A DNA stretch of 64,000 nucleotides, taken from Thermococcus sp. 4557. Its GTDB lineage: Archaea > Methanobacteriota_B > Thermococci > Thermococcales > Thermococcaceae. Shown piece by piece: positions 1-11,000 of the stretch (its first letter is position 1; each line of letters begins with the position of its first letter). The notes under the pieces were generated by a model, which ran no database searches, was not told the DNA's origin, and saw only the letters and a program-made list of their open reading frames with translations. The DNA lies in the NCBI RefSeq assembly GCF_000221185.1, contig NC_015865.1, positions 1,178,001 through 1,242,000 on the forward strand, given 5' to 3'. The position numbers and the translations under genes were made by a program.

Positions 1-1242
1 ACGGAGCTTTCTCAGGGTTGCATCGTCCAGCTCCTTGGCGAGAACCATCGCCCTGGCCAACGCGAAAGCGTCCCTCGGGGGGACGAGCAGTCCCGTGGCG
101 TTCTCCGGGTCGGAGTTGAGGTCTATTACCGTGTCCTTTATTCCCCCGACGGAGCTGCCTATGGGGATTGCGCCGAGGCACATGGCTTCAAGCTGCACCA
201 GACCAAAGGGCTCGAAGTACGATGGGATTATCACAAAGTCCACCGAACCGTAGAGCTCTCTTACGGTCTCCCTGCTGAGGAGCTCGGTAATCACCCTGAC
301 GTTCTCGGGGAAGCGGTTTTGCACTGCCTTGGCCCAGGCCTCCAGGCCGGGGTCGCCCTTGCCGATTATGAGGAACCTCATGTCCTTGAAGGCAGGGTCT
401 GAAGAGAGTATCTCTATCGCCCGGAGGAGGGTGTCAACTCCTTTCTGGGCCCTGTCGAAGCGTCCTATGAACATGAAGGCCTTCCCATCGCTCAGACCGA
501 AGCGCGCTAAGACGCGCCTCCTTCTCTCCTCCCTGGGGAGGTCCTTCGTCTCCATGAGCTCCTCGTTCCAGAAGGAGCAGTCTATGCCGTTGAAGACGTG
601 CGTAACCTTGCCGTCGAAGTGCCTGAAGAAATCCCACTCCTCCCACAGGTAGCTCCTGCTCACCGTCGTGACCATGTCGGCGATGTAACAGGCTGTATGC
701 TCGGGGTCTATCTCGGGGTAGGGGGCGAGTTCAGCGAGGTTGGCTTCGCCGAAGTATTGGGCCGAAATTTTCGCCTTGTTGAGCCGGTGAACCGTGAAAA
801 CGCTCCTTATACCGAAGTACTTCCTCATGAGACCGAGGGCAAATACTGTGTGCCAGTCGTGGGCGTGGATTACGTCAGGCTTGAAGGTTTCAATCAGCCC
901 GTTCATCAGCCCAACGCTCGCCTTCCCAAAGAGAACCGCCTTCCTGAGCAGGCCCTCCCAGCTCGGGCCGTAAACATCCTTCTCACTGAGGAACCCCCCT
1001 CCGAGGGAGTAGACAGCAACACCGTTCTGCTCACGCTTTCTGACGGTTATATGGACCGGCTCCCCAAACGCCGAGACCCTGAATGAGCCGACGACTTCAC
1101 CGAGGTTCTTTCCGTGGTCGGGAGTGAAAACGACGACCTCGCTTCCCAGTTCGGCAAGTCCCTCCGCTATGCTGGTTATCGCCTCGGCAAGGCCGCCCAC
1201 CTTGACGGGCAGGTACTCAAACCCAAGGATAAGAATCCTCAT
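1..1242 (-). CDS. glgA: Glycogen synthase (GT5-type), 3' end cut by window edge
   Basis: Transfers glucose from a nucleotide sugar to a growing alpha-1,4-glucan. The first 414 codons are in the window; roughly 25-40 C-terminal residues should lie beyond position 1, judging from the usual ~440-residue length of Thermococcales enzymes. The N-terminus carries the sugar-nucleotide loop KVGGLAEA and the C-terminal half the GT-B motif EPFGLVQLEAM, the usual catalytic Glu region. The start ATG at 1242 is preceded by GGTGGTG. It lies 57 bases downstream of the regulator gene on the same strand, so the two may be co-transcribed, linking glycogen storage to sugar regulation. The GT5 call is firm; ADP- versus UDP-glucose preference cannot be read. 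Confidence 0.9.
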   Translation of the reverse strand, partial: MRILILGFEYLPVKVGGLAEAITSIAEGLAELGSEVVVFTPDHGKNLGEVVGSFRVSAFGEPVHITVRKREQNGVAVYSLGGGFLSEKDVYGPSWEGLLRKAVLFGKASVGLMNGLIETFKPDVIHAHDWHTVFALGLMRKYFGIRSVFTVHRLNKAKISAQYFGEANLAELAPYPEIDPEHTACYIADMVTTVSRSYLWEEWDFFRHFDGKVTHVFNGIDCSFWNEELMETKDLPREERRRRVLARFGLSDGKAFMFIGRFDRAQKGVDTLLRAIEILSSDPAFKDMRFLIIGKGDPGLEAWAKAVQNRFPENVRVITELLSRETVRELYGSVDFVIIPSYFEPFGLVQLEAMCLGAIPIGSSVGGIKDTVIDLNSDPENATGLLVPPRDAFALARAMVLAKELDDATLRKLR

Positions 1243-1299
1243 TGACACCACCTACCTGATGAACCAGTGGATTGAAGATGAAGAAGGAAAAAGAGGCGC

Positions 1300-2322
1300 T
1301 CAATCGAGGAGGATGAACTTCTCGCCCTCGACGTCCTCGAAGTAGCTGCCGATGCCGCCGATCTTCCACTCCTTTCCATCGGCATTCACGGTTATGTTGG
1401 CGGTGAGCGGGGTGTACTCGTATTCGGTTATCTCCCCGTCCAGGGTCACCGGCTCCTTCGTGTCAACGAGCCTCCCGATGACCTCGATCTTCCTCGGCAG
1501 CTCGACGTACTTGAGGACGGTTATGAGCGTCCTGATGTTGACGAGGGAGAGGGGCTTCGGTGCCGCGGCGTAGTTGAGGGGCTTGATTATTTCGCTGTTG
1601 TCGAGGTAGATGGTGTAGAACCAGTGCATGTAGTTCTGGATTATCTTGGGGCTCTTGGCCCAGAAGGAGTAGAACTTCTCGCGGCGCTTGTCCTTCGGGA
1701 GGGCACCGAAGAACAGGGCGTAGTCGATGTCGCCGATTATCCAGCTGGCCATGAGCCAGGGGGCGCCCCCGCTCCTCGCGAGGATTATGTTGTTCCCCTT
1801 GAGCCAGTCGGGTATCTCATCGAAGTTGCTGATTATGACGAAGACTATGTCCTTCCTCGCGCGTATCTCGCTTTTGAGCAGCTTGAGGAACTCAAAGGGG
1901 GTGTTTATCAGAACCTCGTGCTTGGCGGTCCTTATCACGTACTCCGCGCGCTCAACGGTGTTCTCAAAGCCCTGGATGGTCCATATCTCGGGCAGATCCT
2001 CGCCGTGAACCTCACGGTAGAGTTCGAGAAACGCAACCTTGAGGTTCTCAACGTCCTCTATGAAGTCCTCCTTTATTTTCTCCAGAACAACCTCGGGGTT
2101 GACTGGCTTGTACAGGCGAGGGGAGCCCTGCATGACGTCAACAAACCCCTTCCTGTGGAGGGAACTGAGGACGTCATAAACCCTTGTGTGGGGAATACCG
2201 CTCTCCTTCGTTATGTCCGTAGCCTTGCTCGGGCCGAGTTTGAGGAGCGTTATGTAAGCGAGGCTCTCGTACTTCGTGAGACCGAGCTTCTGAAGCTTTT
2301 CAACTATTTCCTCTTCGTTCAT
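1300..2322 (-). CDS. tgr: TrmB-family sugar-responsive regulator Tgr/TrmBL1
   Basis: Transcription factor of the TrmB family. In Thermococcales the orthologue (Tgr in Thermococcus, TrmBL1 in Pyrococcus) represses glycolytic and maltodextrin genes and activates gluconeogenic genes by binding a TATCAC-N5-GTGATA motif; maltotriose-type sugars release it. Residues 1-70 form a winged helix (the recognition part reads SGIPHTRVYDVL), followed by a short coiled-coil and a PLD-like sugar-binding domain of about 250 residues. Length (340) fits the family. It is transcribed away from the maltodextrin operon, and a good copy of its motif lies before malE. A TTAAAA TATA-like element and a GGAGGT ribosome site precede the ATG. 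Identity rests on family features and locus context. Confidence 0.88.
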   Translation of the reverse strand: MNEEEIVEKLQKLGLTKYESLAYITLLKLGPSKATDITKESGIPHTRVYDVLSSLHRKGFVDVMQGSPRLYKPVNPEVVLEKIKEDFIEDVENLKVAFLELYREVHGEDLPEIWTIQGFENTVERAEYVIRTAKHEVLINTPFEFLKLLKSEIRARKDIVFVIISNFDEIPDWLKGNNIILARSGGAPWLMASWIIGDIDYALFFGALPKDKRREKFYSFWAKSPKIIQNYMHWFYTIYLDNSEIIKPLNYAAAPKPLSLVNIRTLITVLKYVELPRKIEVIGRLVDTKEPVTLDGEITEYEYTPLTANITVNADGKEWKIGGIGSYFEDVEGEKFILLD

Positions 2323-2395
2323 ACCGAGACCTCCAATCTTTTAAGTTTCACTCGCGATAGTTTATTCATCACTGGTGATATCTTGGGTGAGGAAA

Positions 2396-4300
2396 GTGTA
2401 TAAAATTTTCGGGTTCGAACCGGACCAGAAATTCGGAAGGGTCGCGGTCGTCGAGTTCTCGATTCCAGCGGAACCAGGGAACAGGTACGCGTACCTGCTG
2501 GGGAGCTTCAACGCGTTCAACGAAGGCTCCTTCCGAATGAGGAGGAAAAAGGGCCGCTGGAGGACGGTTGTGAAGCTGCCGGAGGGAGTCTGGCACTACG
2601 CGTTCTCCATCGACGGCGAGTTTACCCCCGACCCCGAAAACCCCCGACGGGAGGTCTACAGGAGGCTCTCGTACAAATTCGAAAGGGAAACGAGCGTCGC
2701 GGTTATCGACGGCGGGGACGGGCCCTTTCACGCGCCGAGCGCGACCTATCTCTATACCGTTGCCGGGAGAACCCACGTTCTCCTGAGGGCGAAAGCGGGA
2801 ACAGTCGCCAAGGCGGCCCTCGTCCGTCCGGAAAGCGAGGGCATGGTTGAGATGAGGAAAAAAGCGCGGGATGAACCCTTCGAGTATTTCGAGGCAGTCC
2901 TGCCCGGGGACGGTGAACTGGAGTACTCCTTCGAGGTTCGAACGCGGAAAGGCATGATAAAGGAATTGGGGCCATTCAGGGCCGTTCCATACCGCCCGGA
3001 AACTCCGCTATGGGTTTACGGGAGGGTTTTCTACCAGATAATGCCTGACAGGTTCGAGAGAGGCCTGCCTGGGACGCCCAGGGGAAGGGCATTCCGGGGC
3101 GAGGAGTTCCACGGCGGCAATTTGGCCGGAATAATAAAGAGGCTGGAACACCTCGAAGAACTCGGCGTAAACGCACTCTACCTCACCCCGATATTCGAGT
3201 CCATGACGTACCACCGCTACGACGTCACCGACTACTTCAGTATCGACAGAAAGCTCGGGGGAGGGGGAGTCTTCGGGGAGTTTGTGAAAGAACTCAAAAA
3301 GCGGGACATCAGGCTGATCCTCGACGGGGTTTTCCACCACACGAGCTTCTTCCACCCATACTTCCAGGACGTGGTGAGAAAGGGAGAAGGAAGTGAGTAC
3401 CGGGGATTCTACCGCATAACCGGCTTTCCCGTTGTTCCCGAGCAGTTCCTGAGGGTTCTGCATTCGGAAGGGCCGTGGATTGAGAGATACCACCTGATAA
3501 AATCCCTGGACTGGAACTACGAGAGCTTCTACTCGGTGTGGCTGATGCCGAGGCTCAACCACGACAGCCCGGAGGTAAGGAAGTTCATCCGGGAGGTAAT
3601 GGAGTACTGGCTCGAGAGGGGAGCGGACGGCTGGCGGCTGGACGTCGCCCACGGTGTTCCGCCCGAACTCTGGGGGGAGATGCGGAAGGCCATGCCGGAG
3701 GGGGCGTACCTCATGGGGGAGGTCATGGACGATCCCCGACTCTGGGTCTTCGATGCCTTCCACGGTACCATGAACTACCCCCTCTACGAGCTCATTCTCA
3801 GGTTCTTTGTGAAGGGTGAAATCGACGCGGGGGAGTTCCTCAACGGCCTGGAGTTGCTGAGCGCCCATCTGGGCCCCGCGGAGTACGCGATGTACAACTT
3901 CCTCGACAACCACGACACCGAACGCTTCCTCGACCTCGTGGGGGACAAGAGGAGATACCTCTGCGCCCTCGCTTTCCTGATGACCTACAAGGGGATTCCC
4001 TCGATATTCTACGGCGATGAAATCGGACTCAGGGGCCGGCTGGACGGCGGTCTGAGTGCCGGGAGGACATCCATGGTATGGGACCGGGGGAAGTGGGACA
4101 CTGAGATTTTCGAAACCACGAAACGACTGATACGGCTCAGGAGAGGAAGCAGAGCGCTCCAGCTCGGCGAGTTCGTGCCCGTGAGGTTCCAGGGACGCAC
4201 GATGATATACGAGAGGGTCCTCGGGGACGAAAGGGTAAGGGTAGAGATCAGATACTCGATGGAACCTGAGGACTGCACCTTCCATGTGACGGCATCATGA
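2396..4300 (+). CDS. GH13 neopullulanase / cyclomaltodextrinase
   Basis: Hydrolyses alpha-1,4 (and probably alpha-1,6) bonds in cyclodextrins, pullulan or maltodextrins. All GH13 regions are visible: DGVFHH near residue 310, GWRLDVAH with nucleophile Asp416, GEVMDD with acid Glu442, and FLDNHDT with Asp507. About 200 N-terminal residues form beta-rich carbohydrate-binding modules (GSFNAF motif), as in neopullulanase-type enzymes that dimerise through this part. No signal peptide is seen, so it is probably cytoplasmic, acting on imported oligosaccharides. I prefer the GTG at 2396 because GGGTGAGG lies just before it and the protein then begins MYKIFGF; an in-frame GTG at 2375 lacks a ribosome site. 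It starts the maltodextrin cluster, divergent from the regulator. Confidence 0.88.
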   Translation: MYKIFGFEPDQKFGRVAVVEFSIPAEPGNRYAYLLGSFNAFNEGSFRMRRKKGRWRTVVKLPEGVWHYAFSIDGEFTPDPENPRREVYRRLSYKFERETSVAVIDGGDGPFHAPSATYLYTVAGRTHVLLRAKAGTVAKAALVRPESEGMVEMRKKARDEPFEYFEAVLPGDGELEYSFEVRTRKGMIKELGPFRAVPYRPETPLWVYGRVFYQIMPDRFERGLPGTPRGRAFRGEEFHGGNLAGIIKRLEHLEELGVNALYLTPIFESMTYHRYDVTDYFSIDRKLGGGGVFGEFVKELKKRDIRLILDGVFHHTSFFHPYFQDVVRKGEGSEYRGFYRITGFPVVPEQFLRVLHSEGPWIERYHLIKSLDWNYESFYSVWLMPRLNHDSPEVRKFIREVMEYWLERGADGWRLDVAHGVPPELWGEMRKAMPEGAYLMGEVMDDPRLWVFDAFHGTMNYPLYELILRFFVKGEIDAGEFLNGLELLSAHLGPAEYAMYNFLDNHDTERFLDLVGDKRRYLCALAFLMTYKGIPSIFYGDEIGLRGRLDGGLSAGRTSMVWDRGKWDTEIFETTKRLIRLRRGSRALQLGEFVPVRFQGRTMIYERVLGDERVRVEIRYSMEPEDCTFHVTAS

Positions 4301-4384
4301 CGTCTTCTCCAGGGGGATGAATGGAGGGGCAGACGGCCGGCCCCTTCCCGTCCCCTGTGGCCCACTCTTTTCATAGGGGAATAA

Positions 4385-5827
<1,443 letters not shown>

Positions 5828-5866
5828 AGCCTTTCTCCTTTTTCATACCTTTTTGGAGGGATTGGA

Positions 5867-6766
5867 ATGAAAAAGACCACGACCATTGCTCTGTTCCTAA
5901 TCCTGCCTGGGATGGCAGCGTTCCTGTTTTTCAACCTGTGGCCAATAATTTACTCGATATACCTGGCCTTCACCAACGCCCAGCTAGGCAACTTCCCGGT
6001 TCAGGCCCCTGATGCCCCGCAGCTTCAGTTCGTTGGTCTGGAGAACTTCCGCTGGATACTTGGCGACGAAACATTCAGGAGCGCCTTCCTGTGGACGTGG
6101 ATATTCGTGGTGACCAGCGTCACCCTGAAGGTTCTCGCGGGAATCGTCCTCAGCCTGCTCTACAACAGCAGGTACGTCAAGGGAAAAATGATCTACCGCT
6201 CCCTTCTCATAATTCCCTGGGCGCTGCCGCTGCTCTTCTCCGTTACCGTCTGGAAGTTCATGTTCGACCCGATATTCGGGCCGATAAACCAGATGCTCAA
6301 ATCCCTGGGGGTTCAAAACCTTCCCAACTGGATTAACGACCCGATGTGGGCCTTTCTCGCACTCAACGTAATCGAGGCCTGGCTCGCGTACCCGTTCATG
6401 ATAACCGTCATCACGGCGGCGCTCCAGTCCGTGCCTGACACGCTCGTTGAGGCGGCGATAATAGACGGGGCCAACTACTGGCAGAGGATAAGGCACGTTG
6501 TCCTCCCGATAGTCGGCAAACCGATAGCATTCGCCACCATACTCACCAGCGCGGCGAGCTTCCAGTACTTCATGGTGCCCTACATCTACAATGCGGGCCT
6601 GTTCGAGGACAAGTTCATACTGCTCTACGGTTTCAGAAAGGCCTTCGGAGCCAGCCCCCACTACGGAAGGGCCGCGGCGATAATGATAATCGCCACGCTC
6701 GTGCTTGCCGTGTACATGTACGTTAACGTCAGGATAACCAAACTCCAGGAGGGTGCCAAGGGATGA
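5867..6766 (+). CDS. malF: Maltodextrin ABC permease MalF
   Basis: First transmembrane subunit of the maltodextrin importer. Six hydrophobic segments are visible in 299 residues, and the cytoplasmic EAA loop that docks onto MalK reads EAAIIDGANYWQRI near residue 195. It lacks the large periplasmic loop of the E. coli protein, as usual in archaea and Gram-positives. It lies 39 bases after malE with a GGAGGGATTGGA ribosome site. Its stop overlaps the malG start (ATGA), indicating translational coupling. Confidence 0.92.
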   Translation: MKKTTTIALFLILPGMAAFLFFNLWPIIYSIYLAFTNAQLGNFPVQAPDAPQLQFVGLENFRWILGDETFRSAFLWTWIFVVTSVTLKVLAGIVLSLLYNSRYVKGKMIYRSLLIIPWALPLLFSVTVWKFMFDPIFGPINQMLKSLGVQNLPNWINDPMWAFLALNVIEAWLAYPFMITVITAALQSVPDTLVEAAIIDGANYWQRIRHVVLPIVGKPIAFATILTSAASFQYFMVPYIYNAGLFEDKFILLYGFRKAFGASPHYGRAAAIMIIATLVLAVYMYVNVRITKLQEGAKG

Positions 6767-8013
6767 TGGGAAGGCGCAAAGGGGAGGTCGTCAGGAGCTT
6801 TGTCCTGACCCTGCTGGCCATCTTCGTCATGTTCATCATACTCTTCCCGGTCTACTACATCTTCGTCGTCTCAATAAGCCCGGGCTCAACGCTCGCAACC
6901 ACGGAGTTCCACATCATCCCCAGAAACGTCAGCCTCGACTCGTACAGGGAGGTGCTCTTTGGATTCTCTGGAAGCAAACTCTCGGAGAACTTCACGGGAA
7001 CCATCGAGGGAAGCGCCCACGTCCAGGACGGCAGGCTGTACCTGCTGGAAGGGACGATAAAGGGTGAGGTCAAATACGGGCCATTCACGGGACTGGTGTT
7101 TGAGATTCCAGTGAAAAACCTGGTTTTCGATATTTCAACGGACGTCAACGCCCAGGGACAGCTGAAGGGAGATGTCAAGGGACTCTTCATCCTCACGAGG
7201 ATGAACGACGACGGCACTGTGGGCTTCGCGATAATAAGGAACATCGAGCTGAAGGACGGAACCATCGAGGGCACCCACGTCTCGGGCCCGATGGAGAAGT
7301 ACGTCGTTGCCAGGAACAGCGGAACCGTCAGGTTCACGAGAATCGGGAAGTTCGTCAACTCGAAGTTCTTCGGCTACCTCAAGAACAGCCTCATCATAGC
7401 CACAATAACGGTGCTGCTGACGCTTGTGTTCGTCGTCCCGGCCGCCTACGCATTCTCGCGCATGAAGTTCTTCGGCAGGGAGCACGTGCTCTACTTCTAC
7501 CTGATGTTCACGCAGGTGGCGGGCGGTCTCGGAATAGCGGGCCTTATAGCCCTCTACGGTATGATAGTCAAGCTGGGCCTCTACGACAAGCTGCCGGTGC
7601 TGTCCTTCATCTACGCCGCGGGAAGCGTTCCCTTCAACACCTGGCTGCTCAAGGGATACATAGACTCCATAAGCCCCGACTTCGACGAGGCCGCCCTGGT
7701 GGACGGCGCGAGCTACCTCCAGATAATCAGGCACGTGCTCCTCCCGATGGCGCTGCCGGGAATAGCGACCGTGTCGATATTCGCCTTCATAGGCGGCTGG
7801 ACGGAGTTCATCCTAGCAAGCCTGCTGCTGACCGAGTCGCACCAGCCACTGTCGGTGTGGATATACCTTCTCCTGGGCGGCATAGGCAGGGGAATAGACT
7901 GGAGCTACTTCGCGGCTGCCGCGCTGCTGTTCGCCCTGCCGGTGTTCGTGATGTTCATGCTCGCCCAGAACTACATAAGGAGCGGTCTTACAGTTGGAGG
8001 TCTCAAGGAATGA
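6763..8013 (+). CDS. malG: Maltodextrin ABC permease MalG with large external insertion
   Basis: Second transmembrane subunit of the importer. The EAA loop reads DEAALVDGASYLQII in the C-terminal third, and five membrane segments follow residue ~205. At 416 residues it is over 100 longer than typical MalG (about 280-300): after the first membrane helix, residues ~65-200 form a hydrophilic beta-rich segment with repeated G-x-I/V strands and no predicted helix, placed outside the cell. That segment may contact MalE or polysaccharide; its function is not known to me. The start overlaps malF by four bases, and apu begins ten bases after the stop. Confidence 0.9.
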   Translation: MMGRRKGEVVRSFVLTLLAIFVMFIILFPVYYIFVVSISPGSTLATTEFHIIPRNVSLDSYREVLFGFSGSKLSENFTGTIEGSAHVQDGRLYLLEGTIKGEVKYGPFTGLVFEIPVKNLVFDISTDVNAQGQLKGDVKGLFILTRMNDDGTVGFAIIRNIELKDGTIEGTHVSGPMEKYVVARNSGTVRFTRIGKFVNSKFFGYLKNSLIIATITVLLTLVFVVPAAYAFSRMKFFGREHVLYFYLMFTQVAGGLGIAGLIALYGMIVKLGLYDKLPVLSFIYAAGSVPFNTWLLKGYIDSISPDFDEAALVDGASYLQIIRHVLLPMALPGIATVSIFAFIGGWTEFILASLLLTESHQPLSVWIYLLLGGIGRGIDWSYFAAAALLFALPVFVMFMLAQNYIRSGLTVGGLKE

Positions 8014-8022
8014 GGTGATAAC

Positions 8023-11000
8023 ATGAAGCGGGTGGTTGCCCTACTCCTTGCCTTTTTGATGGTTGGGAGTCTGATTGGAGCAAACGTGAAAACGGTCGGA
8101 GCGGCCGAGCCGAAGCCGCTCAACGTCATAATAGTCTGGCACCAGCACCAGCCCTACTACTACGACCCGGTCCAGGACGTCTATACCAGGCCCTGGGTCA
8201 GGCTCCACGCGGCGAACAACTACTGGAAGATGGCCTATTACCTGAGCCAGTATCCGGACGTTCACGTCACGATTGACCTGTCGGGCTCGCTCATAGCCCA
8301 GCTCGCCGACTACATGAACGGGAAGAAGGACACCTACCAGATAATTACTGAGAAGATAGCCAGCGGCGAACCCCTCACCGTCGATGAGAAGTGGTTCATG
8401 CTCCAGGCGCCGGGAGGGTTCTTCGACCACACCATCCCCTGGAACGGTGAGCCGATAACCGACCCCAACGGCAACCCGATAAGGGACTTCTGGGACCGCT
8501 ACACCGAGCTGAAGGACAAGATGATGGCCGCAAAGGCCAAGTACGCCAACCTGCCGCTCGAGGAGCAGAAGGCCGCTGTGACGAACGAGTTCACCGAGCA
8601 GGACTACATCGACCTCGCGGTTCTCTTCAACCTCGCCTGGACCGACTACAAGTACATAATGGACACGCCTGAACTCAAGGCTCTCTACGACAAGGTCGAC
8701 GAGGGCGGCTACACCAGGGAGGACGTTAAAACCGTTCTCGACGCCCAGCTCTGGCTCCTCAACCACACCTTCGAGGAGCACGAGAAGATAAACCTCCTCC
8801 TCGGCAACGGCAACGTCGAGGTCACGGTCGTTCCCTACGCCCACCCGATAGGCCCGATACTCAACGACTTCGGCTGGGAGGGTGACTTCGACGACCAGGT
8901 GAAGAGGGCGGACGAGCTGTACAAGCAGTACCTTGGAAACGGAACCGCCGTCCCGGTTGGAGGCTGGGCCGCCGAGAGTGCCCTCAACGACAAAACTCTG
9001 GAAACCCTCGCCGAGAACGGCTGGACCTGGGTCATGACTGACCAGCTCGTCCTCGACAGGCTCGGCGTCGAGAAGACGGTCGAGAACTACCACAAGCCCT
9101 GGGTGGCCGAGTTCAACGGAAAGAAGATATACCTCTTCCCGCGCGACCACGCCCTCAGCGACCGTGTTGGTTTCACCTACGGTGGAATGAACCAGTACCA
9201 GGCCGTTGATGACTTCGTGAACGAGCTCCTCAAGCTCCAGAAGGAGAACTACGATGGCAGCCTCGTTTACGTGGTCACGCTCGACGGCGAGAACCCGTGG
9301 GAGAACTACCCCTACGACGGCAAGCTCTTCCTCACCGAGCTGTACAGGAAACTCACCGAGCTCCAGGAGCAGGGGCTCATAAGAACCCTCACACCGAGCG
9401 AGTACATCCAGCTCTACGGCGACCAGGCCAACAGGCTCACCCCCAGGATGATGGAGCGCCTCGACCTCACCGGGAACAACGTTAACGCCCTCCTCAAGGC
9501 CCAGAGCCTCGGCGACCTCTACGACACCGTGGGCGTTAAGGAGGAGATGCAGTGGCCGGAGAGCAGCTGGATAGACGGAACAATCTCCACGTGGATAGGC
9601 GAGCCCCAGGAGAACTACGGCTGGTACTGGCTCTACATGGCCAGGAAGGCCCTTATGGAGAACAAGGATAAAATGAGCCAGGCGAACTGGGAGAAGGCCC
9701 ACGAGTACCTGCTCCGCGCCGAGGCGAGCGACTGGTTTTGGTGGTACGGAAGCGACCAGAACAGCGGTCAGGACTACACCTTTGACCGCTACCTGAAGAC
9801 GTACCTCTACGAGATGTACAGGCTGGCCGGAGTCGAGCCGCCGAGCTACCTCTTCGGAAACTACTTCCCGGACGGCGAGCCCTACGTCACCAGGGCCCTC
9901 GACGGCCTCAAGGAGGGCGAGATGAAGAACTATTCGAGCATGTCCCCGCTGGCAAACGGCGTCAGCGTCTATTTCGACGGCGATGGGCTCCACTTCGTAG
10001 TGAGGGGGAACCTGGACAGGTTCGAGGTGAGCATCTGGGAGAAGGATGAGCGCGTCGGCAACACGTTCACACTCCTCCAGGAGAGGCCGACCGAGCTCAG
10101 GTACTCGATGTTCCCGTTCTCAGCGGACAGCGTTGGTCTCCTCATAACCAAGCACGTCGTGTACGAGAACGGAAAGGCCGAGATATACGGCACCACCGAC
10201 TACGAGAAGAGCGAGAAGCTTGGAGACGCGACCGTTGAGCAGACGAGCGACGGAGTGGAAGTCATCGTGCCCTTCGATTACCTCAAGAACCCGAGCGATT
10301 TCTACTTCGCGGTCTCGACCGCCAAAGACGGAAACCTTGAGATAATAACCACCCCCATCGAGCTCAAGCTCCCCACCGAGGTTAAGGGAGTCACGATAGC
10401 GGACATCGCCGACCCGGAGGGAGACGACCACGGGCCGGGAAGCTACGTCTACCCAACGGACGGGGTCTTCGCCGAGGGAGCCTTTGACCTCCTCCGCTTC
10501 AGGATGCTCGAGCAGACGGAGAGCTACGTGATGGAGTTCTACTTCAGGGACCTCGGGGGCAACCCATGGAACGGACCGAACGGCTTCAGCCTCCAGATAA
10601 TCGAGGTCTATCTGGACTTCAAGGACGGCGGCAACAGCAGCGCCATAAAGATGTTCCCAGATGGGCCGGGAACCAACGTCCAGCTCGACCCGAACCATCC
10701 CTGGGACGTCGCCTTCAGGATTGCCGGATGGGACTACGGTAATCTCATCATCCTTCCGAACGGAACCGCAATTCAGGGTGAGATGCAGATATCAGCCGAC
10801 CCGGTCAAGAACGCGGTGATAGTGAAAGTCCCGAAGAAGTACATCGCCATAAACGAGGACTACGGCCTCTGGGGAGACGTCCTCGTCGGTTCGCAGGACG
10901 GCTACGGGCCGGACAAGTGGAGACCGGTGGCAGTGGATGCGGAGCAGTGGAAGCTCGGCGGCGCAGACCCGCAGGCAGTCATAAACGGCGTAGCTCCACG

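Noticed and set aside
2368-2379. ATCAC-TG-GTGAT palindrome between tgr and the GH13 gene as a Tgr site
   Set aside because: Half-sites match, but the spacer is two bases instead of five, so it does not fit the known motif; it may be chance around a GGTGA-like sequence.
4330-4380. GC-rich GGGGC...GGCCCC stem after the GH13 gene as a terminator
   Set aside because: The stem is short and only a weak T-run (CTCTTTTC) follows; archaeal termination depends on T-runs, so support is too thin.
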